Source: Dirofilaria immitis | Taxonomy: Eukaryota > Nematoda > Chromadorea > Rhabditida > Onchocercidae | Length of the DNA: 64,000 nt | Direction of reading: 5' to 3' | NCBI GenBank assembly: GCA_024305405.1 | Contig: JAKNDB010000107.1 | Coordinates: 4,572,501 to 4,636,500, forward strand | In this document: positions 1-11,993 of the stretch, one piece after another | Layout: every line of letters starts with the position of its first letter | Position numbering within the stretch: position 1 is the stretch's first letter | Program-made: the position numbers and the translations under genes | The notes under the pieces: generated by a model | Databases searched by the model: none | Seen by the model: only the letters and a program-made list of their open reading frames with translations | Told to the model about the DNA's origin: nothing

Positions 1-788
1 TATTGTAATTTATTGTTGTGTAGAGATGGCGTGAACTTATTGATTACTTGTAATCATTAAGTGAATCGTTATAATCATTAGTTGATTAGTTGTAATCATG
101 AAAAAAGTAGTTGAAAGCAATTAGACGAATCATTAATGAATGAATTATTGGTAGAATTACTTGACAGTTAAAAAAGACTCGCAAAATAGAAAATCAAAGT
201 ATCTGTAATGTCATATCACAATATCGGATATTAAAGTTTTATATGAAACTGCAGAAGCTAACATTTTGCTTATAAAAACAATATCTATAAAAATGACAAA
301 GTCATGTTTTACGTTTGATATGAATAAAATATATCATTTAACACACGCGTGTGCACGTTACTTTATATACTTTATACACTAAACTGTATAATAAATATAT
401 CCTACATCATTGTTATAAAAAAATAAGATAATATCATAAAATTCTATGATAATAGAGTCTTATTGTATAAATTCATTGTAGTAGGTTGTTCATGATGCGA
501 TGATATAACAAGATTTAGTAAATCGTAATAATATATCATAAAATGGCATAGTTATTGTGCTACAATTTTTTAAAGATTATTTTCGGAGTTTATTGCGATT
601 ATTACAGTATTAGATATATTAAATTTTACCAATATCAGATTAACTTCTGTGATAAAATCAAATATCATAGGGAAGTGGCATAATAAGATGTATTGCTGAT
701 TGTTTAACTGTATGAAGTAAATTAACCTGACAAAATAAAAAATTTCAGGAAGACAGTCGTTTATTTCTGCTTATGTATAAGTACAACG
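1..788. other. Region upstream of the septin gene
   Basis: No coding exon can be supported here. The stretch is AT-rich and contains a 12-base palindrome CACACGCGTGTG at 342-353, which stands out because CpG-containing words are rare in this window. It should hold the septin promoter, but I see no convincing TATA box close to the first exon. The last 40 bases are the likely 5' untranslated region behind the acceptor at 747-748. Confidence 0.5.
742..748 (+). promoter_or_regulatory. Candidate trans-splice (SL) acceptor for the septin mRNA
   Basis: The sequence ATTTCAG ends at 748, 40 bases before the septin ATG at 789, and matches the nematode 3' splice consensus. No upstream exon of the gene is recognisable. 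In nematodes such an acceptor shortly before the first ATG usually receives a spliced leader. This is inference; an untranslated 5' exon spliced in cis would look the same. Confidence 0.45.
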
Positions 789-3700
789 ATGCAAATTGAC
801 ATGAATGGTTCAAATTTGTCAGAGAAATCATTGAATGGTTCAAAATTAAAAGATGCCCACAGTTATGTTGGGTTTGCTAATTTTCCTAACCAGGTATTTC
901 GACGGGCTATCAAAAATGGCTTCGAATTTACGTTAATGGTTGTTGGTAATGTTTTAATTCACTCTATTAAATTTAAAATGAAGATTTCTAAGCATTCATT
1001 CGAAAGGATTAATCGGAATTGATCATTTATTTAGTAACAATGTTTCTCTTTATTTACACTCAGAAAATTGTAAACGAAAATAAATTTAATTGTATCTATT
1101 ACGTTATTTTCCATTTTATATGAAATATGATGTGAAATTGAAATCATTATTGATTGTTTATATATATATATATATATAGTTACATACTGGAATGTTACAA
1201 TCATTTATTTATTTGAGTCGTAGAGAATAAGCTGTTAAACATTTGTATCTACGGATCTATAAAGATACAAGTAAACTGCAAAATTGCTTGTTGTATTGCA
1301 AATGTTGGGTCGAATATATAAGATATATAATACTTCTTAATAATATATTCTTTATTTTCTTTTTATTATCCTTTGTTTCATGGCAGATTTAACTCTTGTA
1401 TTATTTGCATTATTCCGATCGTTAAATCACTCTATTGCTAGTCAATATCAGAAAACATTACTGATTGTTTTTGTCCTAAAGATGGTTTGTGAATGCATTA
1501 TTTTGCGTTATAGGTTGTTCTGGTCTTGGCAAATCCACATTCATCAATTCCTTATTTTGCACAGAAATTAATAATCCGGATACGGAAAAACAACACATTT
1601 CACCAACAGTACAAATTGAAGAGAAAATCGTACGTTTAGTGGAGAACGGTGTAACTTTAAATCTTACATTGGTAGACTGTCCAGGTTTCGGTGATGCTGT
1701 TGATAACAGCAAATGGTCAGTGATTATTTTATCCTAGGAAATTCAAACTGTATATCATATTTATAATTGCTAAACTCACTGTTGTCGTTCTTACTCAAAT
1801 TCATACTTATGGTTGTAATATCCATTACTGCAAAATTTAAAATAAAGAAAAATAGTTTCTATATTTGAATTTTTTGTATAAGATCTGTTTGATATCTCGA
1901 AAAAAGATTGTAACATTGAAAGATATGTATGCATCATAGACCAAAATAGAATCAAATATTAAACTTGAAGATGAATATTGATTTGCACTGTAATAAATCA
2001 CACGATTATGGATAATATTGTTCAGAATTCACAAGAATGACTTTTTTAGAAATTTTGGATAGTTCCATTAATTATTGATTTTGAGATTTAATTTCAGTTG
2101 GGAGCCGATTGTGAATTACATTGAGAAAAAATATTTGGATTATTTTTCGGAAGAAACTAAAATTGAACGTGCAGCAACAATTCCTGATAAGCGTGTGCAT
2201 CTTTGTCTGTATTTCATTAGTCCTACTGGACATGGGTAAAAATTTTTGTTTTTAGGTTTTGCGATTAAAATATACTAGCCAGGCTTGATTAAACTATAAA
2301 AGGCAATTTAACGAATGTGAAGTGTATAATCTTATTTTGCTTGTGGTTGTGTTGTAGTATCGAAAACGAATTGAATTCCAGAATATAGAATACCAAGTTT
2401 TATTTTTAGAGTTGGATATTTTAAATAATGTTAAAGAGACCATTAATTGGTCAATTTCAGATTAAAACAACTTGATATTGAAATGATGAAAAGCTCCATG
2501 ATCGTGTCAATGTGATCCCAGTTATTGCAAAAGCTGATACGCTGACAGTTAATGAATTAGCGCATTTTAAAAATCAAGTAATTTGTTAAAATCATTTAAA
2601 ATCATTATGTTTATGATGTCAGCTGAAGAAGAACACTAAGTTTTTGATATCATTCTCTCTTTTACTTAGTTTTGTATGAAGAATTTCGAAATATTGTTTC
2701 TTTCTTTTTCTGTCTATAGTGATATGTGGCAATGTCTCAAATTTGAAGTTTTAGAAGAAAATGAATTTTTTTATTTCTTAATTATTCAAGAGCAGAAACA
2801 AATTTATGCAATGGCTTACATTGATTTCTTAACTTTATTAATTTATCCTACAACGTTTTTCTAGATAATCAAAGAAATTGAAGAGAACGGCATAAAATTA
2901 TACAAATTTCCGGATACCGAAGATGAAGACGAGAAAAGACAGTTTGAACCTCTTCGTGAGCGGTTTCCATTTGCCATTGTAGGCAGTAACCAGGTAGATT
3001 TAATGATATTATCATAAATATTCTTCAGATTTCCACTTTCTTTCACATAAAAGACTTTTGAATATCATGTTAATGTAGGTTCGTGATGTCAATGGACGTC
3101 GATATCGCGTAAGAGACTATAGTTGGGGCACGGTTGAGGTTGAGAATTTGCAGCACAATGATTTCATCGCTTTACGTGATACTGTCATAAGGTAACAATT
3201 TTGTGACAAGTAAAATTGAGAAATCATTTGGAAAAACTCGGTAATCAACTGTTTATGCTAGGTTTTTTTAAGAATTTAAAAAATTCAGGATGAATTTGAT
3301 AGATTTGATCGCAGTAACTCGCAGTGTTCACTACGAAAATTTTCGTTATCGGCAGTTAAACAAAGGACCAAAGAATGCGGTAGACAGGTCCATAACTATT
3401 ATGTGCAATATTTAATATAATTTACTAATTATCTATCAGCACTGAAGTGGATTACTTGATAAAAAAATAATATAATGCGAAGTCTTACATTTTATTCCAC
3501 GTTTGGGAATAGAATATTTTATCTTTTTAGAACGCTTGAATTTTTTTCTATACCAGCAAATTCTTAGAGGACTTATTAAAAAATAAAGCTAATTAAGACA
3601 TAAAATGATTCATACAGCGATTGAATTTTTGTAATATAACAAGTAAAAAAATTATTGGTTCAGTAGTCTTTAATTTATATCTTGTCTTTTGTCATTTTCG

Positions 3701-4746
3701 ACTTACTGAATCGACTTTCATTTCAATCACTCGCATTTTAGAGATCCTTTTACGCAGTTGGAACATGAGAAGCAGCTCAAGGAAAAGGAACTTGAAGAGC
3801 GAAAACGCAGTATGGAAAAAGTAAGTTTGACCAGTCTTCGATGAATGTTTTCTATTTGATTATTCTACAAGTGTATTCATAAATAAAATATAATACTCTT
3901 TCATTCTATATGCATTATTTCTTTCTAGGTTTTTGAAGAAAAGGTGATGGAACGCGAAGAAAAGTTGGTTGCGCGGCAATCGGAAGTCAGTTTTATGGCA
4001 TTAATCACATCATTGATATTTCATACTGGGGCTTACAATAATGAAAGCAAAATTAAACATTGAAAGTAGTCATTATTTTGTTGGTAGCATTTCCTAGTAA
4101 TGATATTACTAGATATGGCCCTATTCGTTCATTTGGAATTATTCTTTTTTTTTTGGATATTGTAGTCCAGTTGCTAACTAGATTGTCAGCGGTGGATTGA
4201 ACATTCCTTTCGAGCCAACTAGAAAAACTTTTTTGAACTATTTGTTTCATTGAAACTTCTGAGTTAGTGTAAAATATCATTCTGCCTTTAAAACAAAACT
4301 TTAAAATATGTACTGTCTTGTCAAATTTTTACGCATAATGTAGAAATGTTAATTCTTTTCCTGTAATTTGAAAATTAATTGCAGCTGGATGAAAAAGAGA
4401 AAGAAAATCGTCGAATGCTGCAAGAACGTCGTCTTGCTTTAGAACAGCTGATGAGCGAAGTAGTTGAATTACGTCGAGGCACTGGAACCGTCTCACGACA
4501 GGACTCGAGGTTGATAGTCTTTTCCTTTGAAAGAAGAAAATATTGGTAATTATTCAAGATCCCTTATGTTGCAATGGCTAACTTCCTTTTCCATGTGCTT
4601 AGATAGTTAGAAATTATAATAATTGGATTAAGATTTATGGTGACTCTTGAAAATTAATTCTGAGTTATTTAATTCATTTCAGAAGCTCACCATCCGAAAA
4701 ATCATCTCGCATGAAAAAGGGACTCGGTGGAATTTTCAAGAACTAA
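789..4746 (+). CDS. Septin (GTP-binding cytoskeletal protein), complete gene of 11 exons with one apparent 1-base assembly deletion
   Basis: Exons: 789-945, 1514-1715, 2098-2235, 2461-2577, 2865-2993, 3079-3191, 3289-3387, 3742-3820, 3929-3985, 4385-4509, 4683-4746; about 426 residues. Septins are GTPases that form hetero-oligomeric filaments at the cell cortex in cytokinesis and morphogenesis. Visible marks are the start of the septin core ([11 protein letters not shown]), the P-loop GCSGLGKST (residues 53-61, split by intron 1), G3 DCPGFGD (107-113), G4 AKAD (189-192), the septin unique element with WGTVEVEN and VHYENFRYR, then a charged heptad-like coiled coil (about 325-395) and a basic tail ending GIFKN. 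All splice phases agree except that the A run at 2489-2492 lacks one A; as written, translation stops about ten codons later, while [16 protein letters not shown] follows in the shifted frame. ATG 789 is chosen because it opens the frame after the acceptor at 748. C. elegans has two septins, unc-59 and unc-61; the length is nearer UNC-59, but I cannot settle which this is. Confidence 0.93.
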
Positions 4747-5894
4747 GGGACCACTGCCAGTTCTGTGTAATACAACGAAAATCTATTTTTTGATAAATTT
4801 AAGGGTTGTCACTTATTATGAAATCTTCTTGATCAAGAATTGCAATTCTTAAAAACAGTTTTATTGTAAGATGGAGAACTTAATATAGAATTGTTCCTTG
4901 TACATCTGATTTATCACAGATTTCCCTAAGGAACATCTCCGAAACAACAGAAGTGTAAAAATATTCTATACTGTAGTTTTTATGAATTAATCTTTGTATT
5001 GACAGCTGAAATATAGTCGGTCTCAGATTAGGTCTCAGATCAATATGAAGATTTTTGAAAAAATTATCTTTTTCAGTCTCCAGAATTTTCAAGAAAAATT
5101 TCTAGGCAGCAAAAATCTTCCAAATATAGGTCTTGTTTTAAAATAGCTTCATTTCTTTATCTTTCAACTACTTAATTTTTATCGATTTTTCCAATATAAT
5201 TTCGATCTCTTCAAATTTTTCTTTCAACACTTTTTCACTTGTCATTAATTCATTTGAAGTGTCTATCTACTGTACTTGTCACTATCTCAATCACTGGATT
5301 GAAGGAAAGCTTACTTGTTGATATGAGGATTTCTCTTTGTCATCATCTGAAACGCTTTCAAAATAATAAATAGTTTTTTTACTACTATTATTTTTTGATT
5401 TAACTTGTCATAAAGAGAAGTATACGACAAAATAGCTAATCACACATCAAAATTTTTGTTGGTTTGTTTATTTATTTGTTTTTTTTTTGAATTTGAATTC
5501 GAAATTTTGTTGGAATTTTATTCATTTAAGTTAAAAAAACTATTCGTCTTAAGGAAACTAAAAATAAATGTATGTCCAAGAAAAGCCAAGGAAATGGTAG
5601 TAAGCTTTCGATTCTTTTTCCCTTGCCAGTGCTCACAATTCTAATTGCATTATTACCCATCTGTTTCTGTTATTCTTTTTGCTTTGTACTTTTCGTTATT
5701 TCTGGTTAAAAATTATTTTTGTGTTTCATGAAATATATTCATCAAATAAATTTCATATTACTTAAATTTTATTGCGACAGTCCAAATGCTAAATAAATAT
5801 TTTTGAAAGATTCGCGGAAAAAATTTCTTTTAATGTATTTTTCTTTTAATTTCAGTAAAATTTCGATCAATATCTGTCAATGAATCAAAATATG

Positions 5895-5952
5895 AAAATT
5901 TCAGGTGCATTTAATATAATCTAATCAAAATTTCAGGTGCATTTAATATAAT
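5895..5952. repeat. 32-base direct tandem duplication
   Basis: A 32-base unit starting AAAATTTCAGGTGCATTT occurs at 5895-5926, and its first 26 bases recur without mismatch at 5927-5952. It contains a TTTCAG splice-acceptor-like word but has no coding continuation. The identity suggests a recent local duplication. Confidence 0.85.
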
Positions 5953-6568
5953 AAGTACTACTAAAAGTCTGCTAAAATTATTGCGTCCAGTATGCTCGTG
6001 TTCCCCTCTCAGCCATACATAAATATTTTTAGCTTAACTAAAAATAAATGTAGTATTACGGATATATTTTCTTTAACAATGTGACTTTGTAGTGGACTAA
6101 ATAACATGGTAGGCCTAATATTAATCTAATCTCTCCATGCGTTGAAGCATCTAATGAAAATCTTGGTCAGATTTCGATTTAGCCTCCAACAAGTTTGGTT
6201 CCACAATTACAATATAATGATGAATGGATGATAAACTATAGGCTCTAAATATAAATAGTTATTTATTATTTGGTAATTACCATTCTCGATTTATGATTTG
6301 ATTGGTTGATAATTTGTTTATACATTAATTATTCTGTCACGGGTAAATTTTTGCTGAAGTTTTTGCGGTTCTATGAAATTACAAAACCATGCCAGGATTT
6401 TTCGTTGTTTCAAAATTATTTATTTTTTCCGTGTGGAAAATATTATCAGAGTATAAAAAATTAAAAAAGGCAAGAAGAAATTAAATTAGTTAAATCAGAA
6501 TTATATCAAATTCTCCCCGTTACTTTTAGAATTAAATATCATTGCATTTGCATCTAATGCATCGTGGA

Positions 6569-6588
6569 TACATGCGTTTGCATGTATT
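6569..6588. repeat. Short perfect inverted repeat
   Basis: ATACATGC and GCATGTAT flank a 4-base GTTT loop. It lies in a slightly less AT-rich patch (about 6540-6660) between genes. No function can be read from it. Confidence 0.6.
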
Positions 6589-8131
6589 TTCAAAAAGGTA
6601 TGAATTAATTAATTAGGTTTAACCGTGGGATATGAGACATGGGTGGGATTGTAACTATGGTATCTAGTCAATTGACAAGTGTTATGTAATAATTAGTTGG
6701 TATTGAAAATTTTCTGGTTGATGAATTCATTTAACAGTATGCTTAAGTGATTGCATTTATAATTATTAATAATTACTATATGAGTTAGAATATGAGTAAT
6801 AATAATAGTCAATAAATTTTTTATTCAATTTTATCTTGTGCTATTATTAGTTATTAAAGCTTCAATTTTCAAATTATATACATATGTAAAATAGTTTAAT
6901 GAAAGGTATTTATCACTAAATCTTATTCCTATTTCCTCTGTTTCCCATATATTTCAATGAAAATTTTTACCTCTTATTTATAATAGTTATATTCTGATTT
7001 CTCAATTTTTATAATATAACAAATTAAATTGGATAATAATATGTTATTCAATTTAATCTTTTTTCTGCTGCTTATATCAATTAAAATTTCGTATTTCACT
7101 GATATGCGAACAGTGACGCTAAAATATCCAATAATTGATTTTATTCATTACAAGTTTAATTAAGTTCAGTTGTTTTTTAAATTTGATAGGGAAAAAAATG
7201 AAAATTTTCCGCAAATTACATGCTGGAGAAAGCAAAAATTATAGCTGAAAAAATATATACACATTGTAATGATAAATTCAAAAATAAAACTAATCATAGA
7301 TAATTTTGTATCTTATAATATTGAATTATTCAATACGATGTAACTTATTTGCAATTTTAGAATTTAAAGAAAAGTATGCAAAGGATAATATTTATAAGAA
7401 TTAATTAATTAATGAAATAATGAAGTTAAAAACTAGTGGAGAATGAATAATTAATTATTATTAATTAATAGGAAAAAGATTTATAGCACAAAGGTCAACT
7501 ATTTATTTAAATTTATAAAAATAGACATTATTTAACATCTATGTATAGCAGTTTTTCATTCTTAATTCATCGGTATATTATTGTTTAGAAATGAAATGAA
7601 ATAATTATTTTGAAAATATTTCGCAATTCTTTTCAACCAATGTTTATTTAAATTTATTATTACCTGTTTTCTAAATAAAATTTCCAGATTTTATAAATAA
7701 ATTTTTTCAAAAATCAATTTTATATTACAATTGAAAGATATTATACTTAAAAAGCATAACAAAATGGTTCAGTAAATAATTGCTCCTTAATTAACCAATT
7801 AATTATTCAATTTATTTATTTATTAATTTGGTATTATAATTATGCAAAAAATACAAAACTTAGAATTTTGTTATTATAAGAATAAATTGAAATTTTCTTC
7901 ACTAAAATTTTTTAATTCAGAATTTTTCTCAAATTATACAAAAATCAATTTAACATTCTTCTTAAATTTCGCAAACTTTTTAATATTTCAAATTTTTAAG
8001 CGTTTTATAAGGAAAATTGTAAAGCCAATAGCTGTCAATTATTGGTTGGACAGGAAATATTTGGAAGACAAAATCGGCAGCCTAGTAGAAAATGTGTCGC
8101 ATACTATAAGATAGTTAATCCTTATTTACTG

Positions 8132-8135
<4 letters not shown>

Positions 8136-8173
<38 letters not shown>

Positions 8174-8392
8174 TCAAATACTCATAGAAAATGCAAAACA
8201 AATTGATTCCAATCTTTCTGTATACATATATATATATATATGATTAAATGTAGTTAACGAGCTAAGAGGCCAGGAAATTTTATAAAAATTTATTACCGCT
8301 TTGATTCATTTGTCCAATCCAATAATTGCTCTTTTTTGAATATAAATTTAGGATTAAATTTTATGCTTCTATATATATATATATATATATAC
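8136..8392. repeat. Cluster of three (TA)n microsatellites
   Basis: Pure TA runs lie at about 8136-8172, 8226-8241 and 8370-8392. The first and third are both followed by ACTCAAATACT, so the third looks like a copy of the first plus its flank, and the cluster probably grew by local duplication. Confidence 0.85.
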
Positions 8393-10992
8393 TCAAATAC
8401 TTCACTTTTATATTTGCTTCTTATATTCGTTTTTTTAAATTTTCTATCATTCAGTCAAAATGAAAATAAGGTTTATTTATTAAGTATGAATAATCAAATA
8501 ATTAAAATTGAAATTGAAATTATTTTTGATTACAAAATTTTCAATAAATTATAAGCAATGTAAAATGCATGTAAAGCAAACGGAATAATTATATATTTGA
8601 AATAATACAATGATAATTATCACACAATGCTACCAATTTTCAAAATTATCAGTTAATTGATTAATCATTTTACCCAACTTTTTTCTTTTTCCTTATTAAC
8701 TTTTAAAAATTAGTATAAATTGTTACAAATTTAAAACTTTTTCATGATTGGAAATATCTGAATAAGAATATATACCATTTAAAAAACAGAAGTCGTCATA
8801 AATTTAAACCTTTTTTCACAGCTGAAAACACTTGAATTAGAATATACAGATTTTTTATCAAACCATTTCTCAGTTTAGTCGATTAAAAATTTTTCTATAA
8901 AAATTGAAAATCATTCGTATATTTAAAAAAATTTATTGCAATCAATTTGCAAAGCTTACAAGTGTGAAAAAGGTTTAATTTATTGCTTTTCAAAATATCG
9001 TTAATTTTATTTATTGATTTTAACCTAAATATTGGTATATATTCTTATTCACGTATTTTCAGTATGAAAAATTTGATAAAATTTGCAATATGCAAATTTA
9101 TCTCATGTTTTATAGCAAAAATTTTTTCGATCAATTAATAACAATAATTTATTAATATTTGATAATATTATCGCTTTTAATCAATTTTCAAAAATGCAAT
9201 AAATCACCAAATATTAGGTAAAACTGGTAACAAAGCACTCACAAGTTTGAAAAATTTATTATTGTTTTAGTAGGCTTTTAGGCATTTTTTTGGTTTTTTC
9301 CTTGAAATATTCGTTTGAAGAACATATTTTTGATTTCTTTCATGAATTGCTTCCTCGCTTGGCACAATTTTTTTTTTTTAGTATAAATTATATTATAAAG
9401 ACTATGCGTCAAAATTCACTTTGTTTAAATTTGACAAAATTCTCTGGAGAAACGAAAAAATTGAATTTTTAGAAATTTTCGAATCCACAATTCTAGATTC
9501 AATTTTAAATTAATTACTGGTATTTATTTCTGAGATACGACTATGAAATAATTTTCCTCTTATTGCTATATGAAACAGATATCGCATTATTTACAAAACA
9601 CATGCTTAAAATTTTATAGTAAAATCGAAATTCGATAAATTTCTTATCAATTTCTTCTTTGTGATCGGTAATATTATACAAGAAATATCTTAGAAATTCA
9701 AAAATTTGCTTCTTCATATATCATTATTAAATTCCAATTATCCAAAATCCATCTTAGTTAATCCTGAAGTTTCGAATTTCGGCTATTGTAAATTTTTACT
9801 TTTCACTTTTAAATTTTAAATATTGTATTTCAATTCTTTTTGGCTAAGTTTCAATATTATAATAATAATAGAAATCAAATATTGAGAGAATATTTCAATT
9901 ATATTGCAAAATAAACATAGATTATCGGGCTGAAGTAAATGAATAAATAAATAAATGCGATTAATTGTGAGGTGAGATTAGATATGAAGAGTTTCGAATA
10001 TTCCACACTATATATCGAAAAATATTTTTTCAATTCTTTATTTTCCTTTTTAATCTCAAGCAAAATACTATATTCCAATAAATATGTAATAATTTTAGAT
10101 AAATTTTGATAATTTTTGGATTAACTAAAATTTTTAATTCACACTATTCTAATAATGCGATAATAATTAAGAATTCATGAATTATTATTATTATTTAATT
10201 TATTGATTTTCTTCTCATACTCGTCATATGATGATGTCAACACTATCTTATGAAATTTATAATTTATCATACAATTTATAATATTATTGATTTTTTATGA
10301 AATACTTTTAATTAAGTGAAAATTTAGTAAAAGATACGAAAAAAATCAGAACAGACCAAAAGTAAAATAAAAATAAATAGAAAAAAGACGAGAAAGGATA
10401 AAATGATGTGATGTAAACTAAGAAATGGGAAGAAATAAAAAGAAAAAAGAAGAGTCAAAATGATGACGCAGATGGGAAAAAAGTTTGTCTCAAATTTAAC
10501 ATTTAGTTAGAAGTATTTAAAGGAAATTTTAAATCTATTGTTTTGCAAATATTCACATTGATTAGATTAAAATTTTTATTGGATAATAAATAAATAAGTC
10601 TTTTATTTTCAATCTTTTTTAAAACTTAAATTAATTTTAATTTTATTTAATTAAAATTAAATAAGTATAACAATAATTGCCCTTTTTTATTTACTAAAAC
10701 TTATATTTAATGATTTTGATTTATTCAAATTTTTGTCCATAAATGTTGTTATATGTATATGAAACATTATTGCTTCATATTTGGAATATAGTCATTTAAT
10801 CAATGTTATCGATATTATATTATTCAAACTTTCATTTTTCTAATAAATTTATTATCTATTATCGGACTTTATGTCTACTTTAGATAAATCTATTCGAATT
10901 ATCAATTTTGAAATATTTATTTTCAGATAATTACATATGTCTATGAGATAATGATGTATGGAACAATTATATACAGCTATGCAAATGCGACT

Positions 10993-11000
10993 TATAAATA
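10993..11000 (+). promoter_or_regulatory. Candidate TATA box of the four-pass membrane protein gene
   Basis: TATAAATA lies 92 bases before the ATG at 11092, inside a patch (about 10985-11085) with more G and C than its surroundings, including ACGACGCACGCTCG. Position and composition fit a core promoter, but TATAAA words are common in such AT-rich DNA, so this is only suggestive. Confidence 0.3.
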
Positions 11001-11091
11001 TTTGGTTCATACGACGCACGCTCGTATATACGGTAATCGGGTGAAAAAGTCTGGTTATTGCCGTTGTTAACGAAAGGTAAAAAGGAAGTGG

Positions 11092-11258
11092 ATGTTTAGA
11101 ATAATGAAAAGAGGTGTCGAAATTAATTCCCGGCCTGGCTATGCCAATTCTTTATTTATTTATCCAAAGCAATTATCTAAATCTCGACTTAACTACCATC
11201 AATATTCCACAATTTCTTGTAATTCCGGTTCCGACAAAAGCAACAACAACAACAACAA

Positions 11259-11311
<53 letters not shown>

Positions 11312-11418
11312 GCAACAGCAACAGCAGCAACCGGAAATTTGATGTTACATCAAGAATGCTAACAATGAAATCAAAACCAAGCAATAATACGATAAATATT
11401 ACAAGACACCTGAACGAG
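11092..11418 (+). CDS. Putative first coding exon of the four-pass protein, asparagine-rich
   Basis: An open frame of 109 codons from ATG 11092 ends at a good donor (GAG|GTAATA). It joins in phase 0 to the acceptor at 15851, giving NITRHLNE then RPITAERALL. An (AAC)n tract at 11240-11330 encodes about 20 Asn with a few Lys and Ser. In the neighbouring frame the same tract reads poly-Gln with mixed CAA/CAG codons, but that frame meets stops on both sides without usable splice sites. The link across a 4.4-kb intron rests only on phase and on the promoter-like DNA upstream. If it is wrong, the protein would start at ATG 15882 (MCKLMRNYKESG) or in another upstream exon. Confidence 0.45.
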
Positions 11419-11959
11419 GTAATATTATTCATTCATAGTAATGACGCGATTTTAATCTTTCGAATAAATTTTGTGAAATTTTTAAGCTTTGGAAAACTTT
11501 TAATTTTTTCACTTTTTCATTGCATTTCTTGTGAATTTTCATTTTTTTTTGAAAATAATCTTTGCAAAAATGCGAAATGATCGATGAAGTTAAAGCATTT
11601 TTAAGATTTCGCAAAAATATGAATGATTGATAATGACAACGCATAGTTATTTTAGTGAAAAATTATTAAAAACTGCTTCAATACTAAATTTCTTATTTCC
11701 TTTTGAAAATTTTAAAGATTTTTTATTTCTTTTTGTTACAAATTATAAGGATACGATGGTGACATGTTTCAAAAATAAATTCGGACTTCAAAAATATTTA
11801 TTGAAATAATATAGCTAAAATGAAGCATAAATAGATGACAAGCAAATATTCTAGGATAAAAAATTAGTACAAACTGCGTTTATTCTTGTTTCAAATCGAA
11901 AGTTAAAATTAAATATAAATTCAAATAAGGATAATACATACATTTATATTAGCACTAAT

Positions 11960-11993
<34 letters not shown>

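Larger units (their letters stand above)
4747..11091. other. Intergenic spacer between the septin and the four-pass membrane protein gene
   Basis: No gene found. The first few hundred bases should hold the septin 3' UTR; the nearest AATAAA I see is at 5365-5370, about 620 bases after the stop, so the true poly(A) signal may be a variant. The rest is AT-rich with TA microsatellites (8136-8172, 8226-8241, 8370-8392) and a 32-base tandem duplication (5895-5952). A 90-codon open frame at 7842-8114 is made of AAA/TTT-type codons, has no recognisable motif and looks like chance. Confidence 0.6.

Noticed and set aside
7842..8114. 90-codon open frame on the + strand
   Set aside because: Made almost only of Phe, Lys, Asn and Ile codons from AT-rich DNA; no motif, splice context or promoter.
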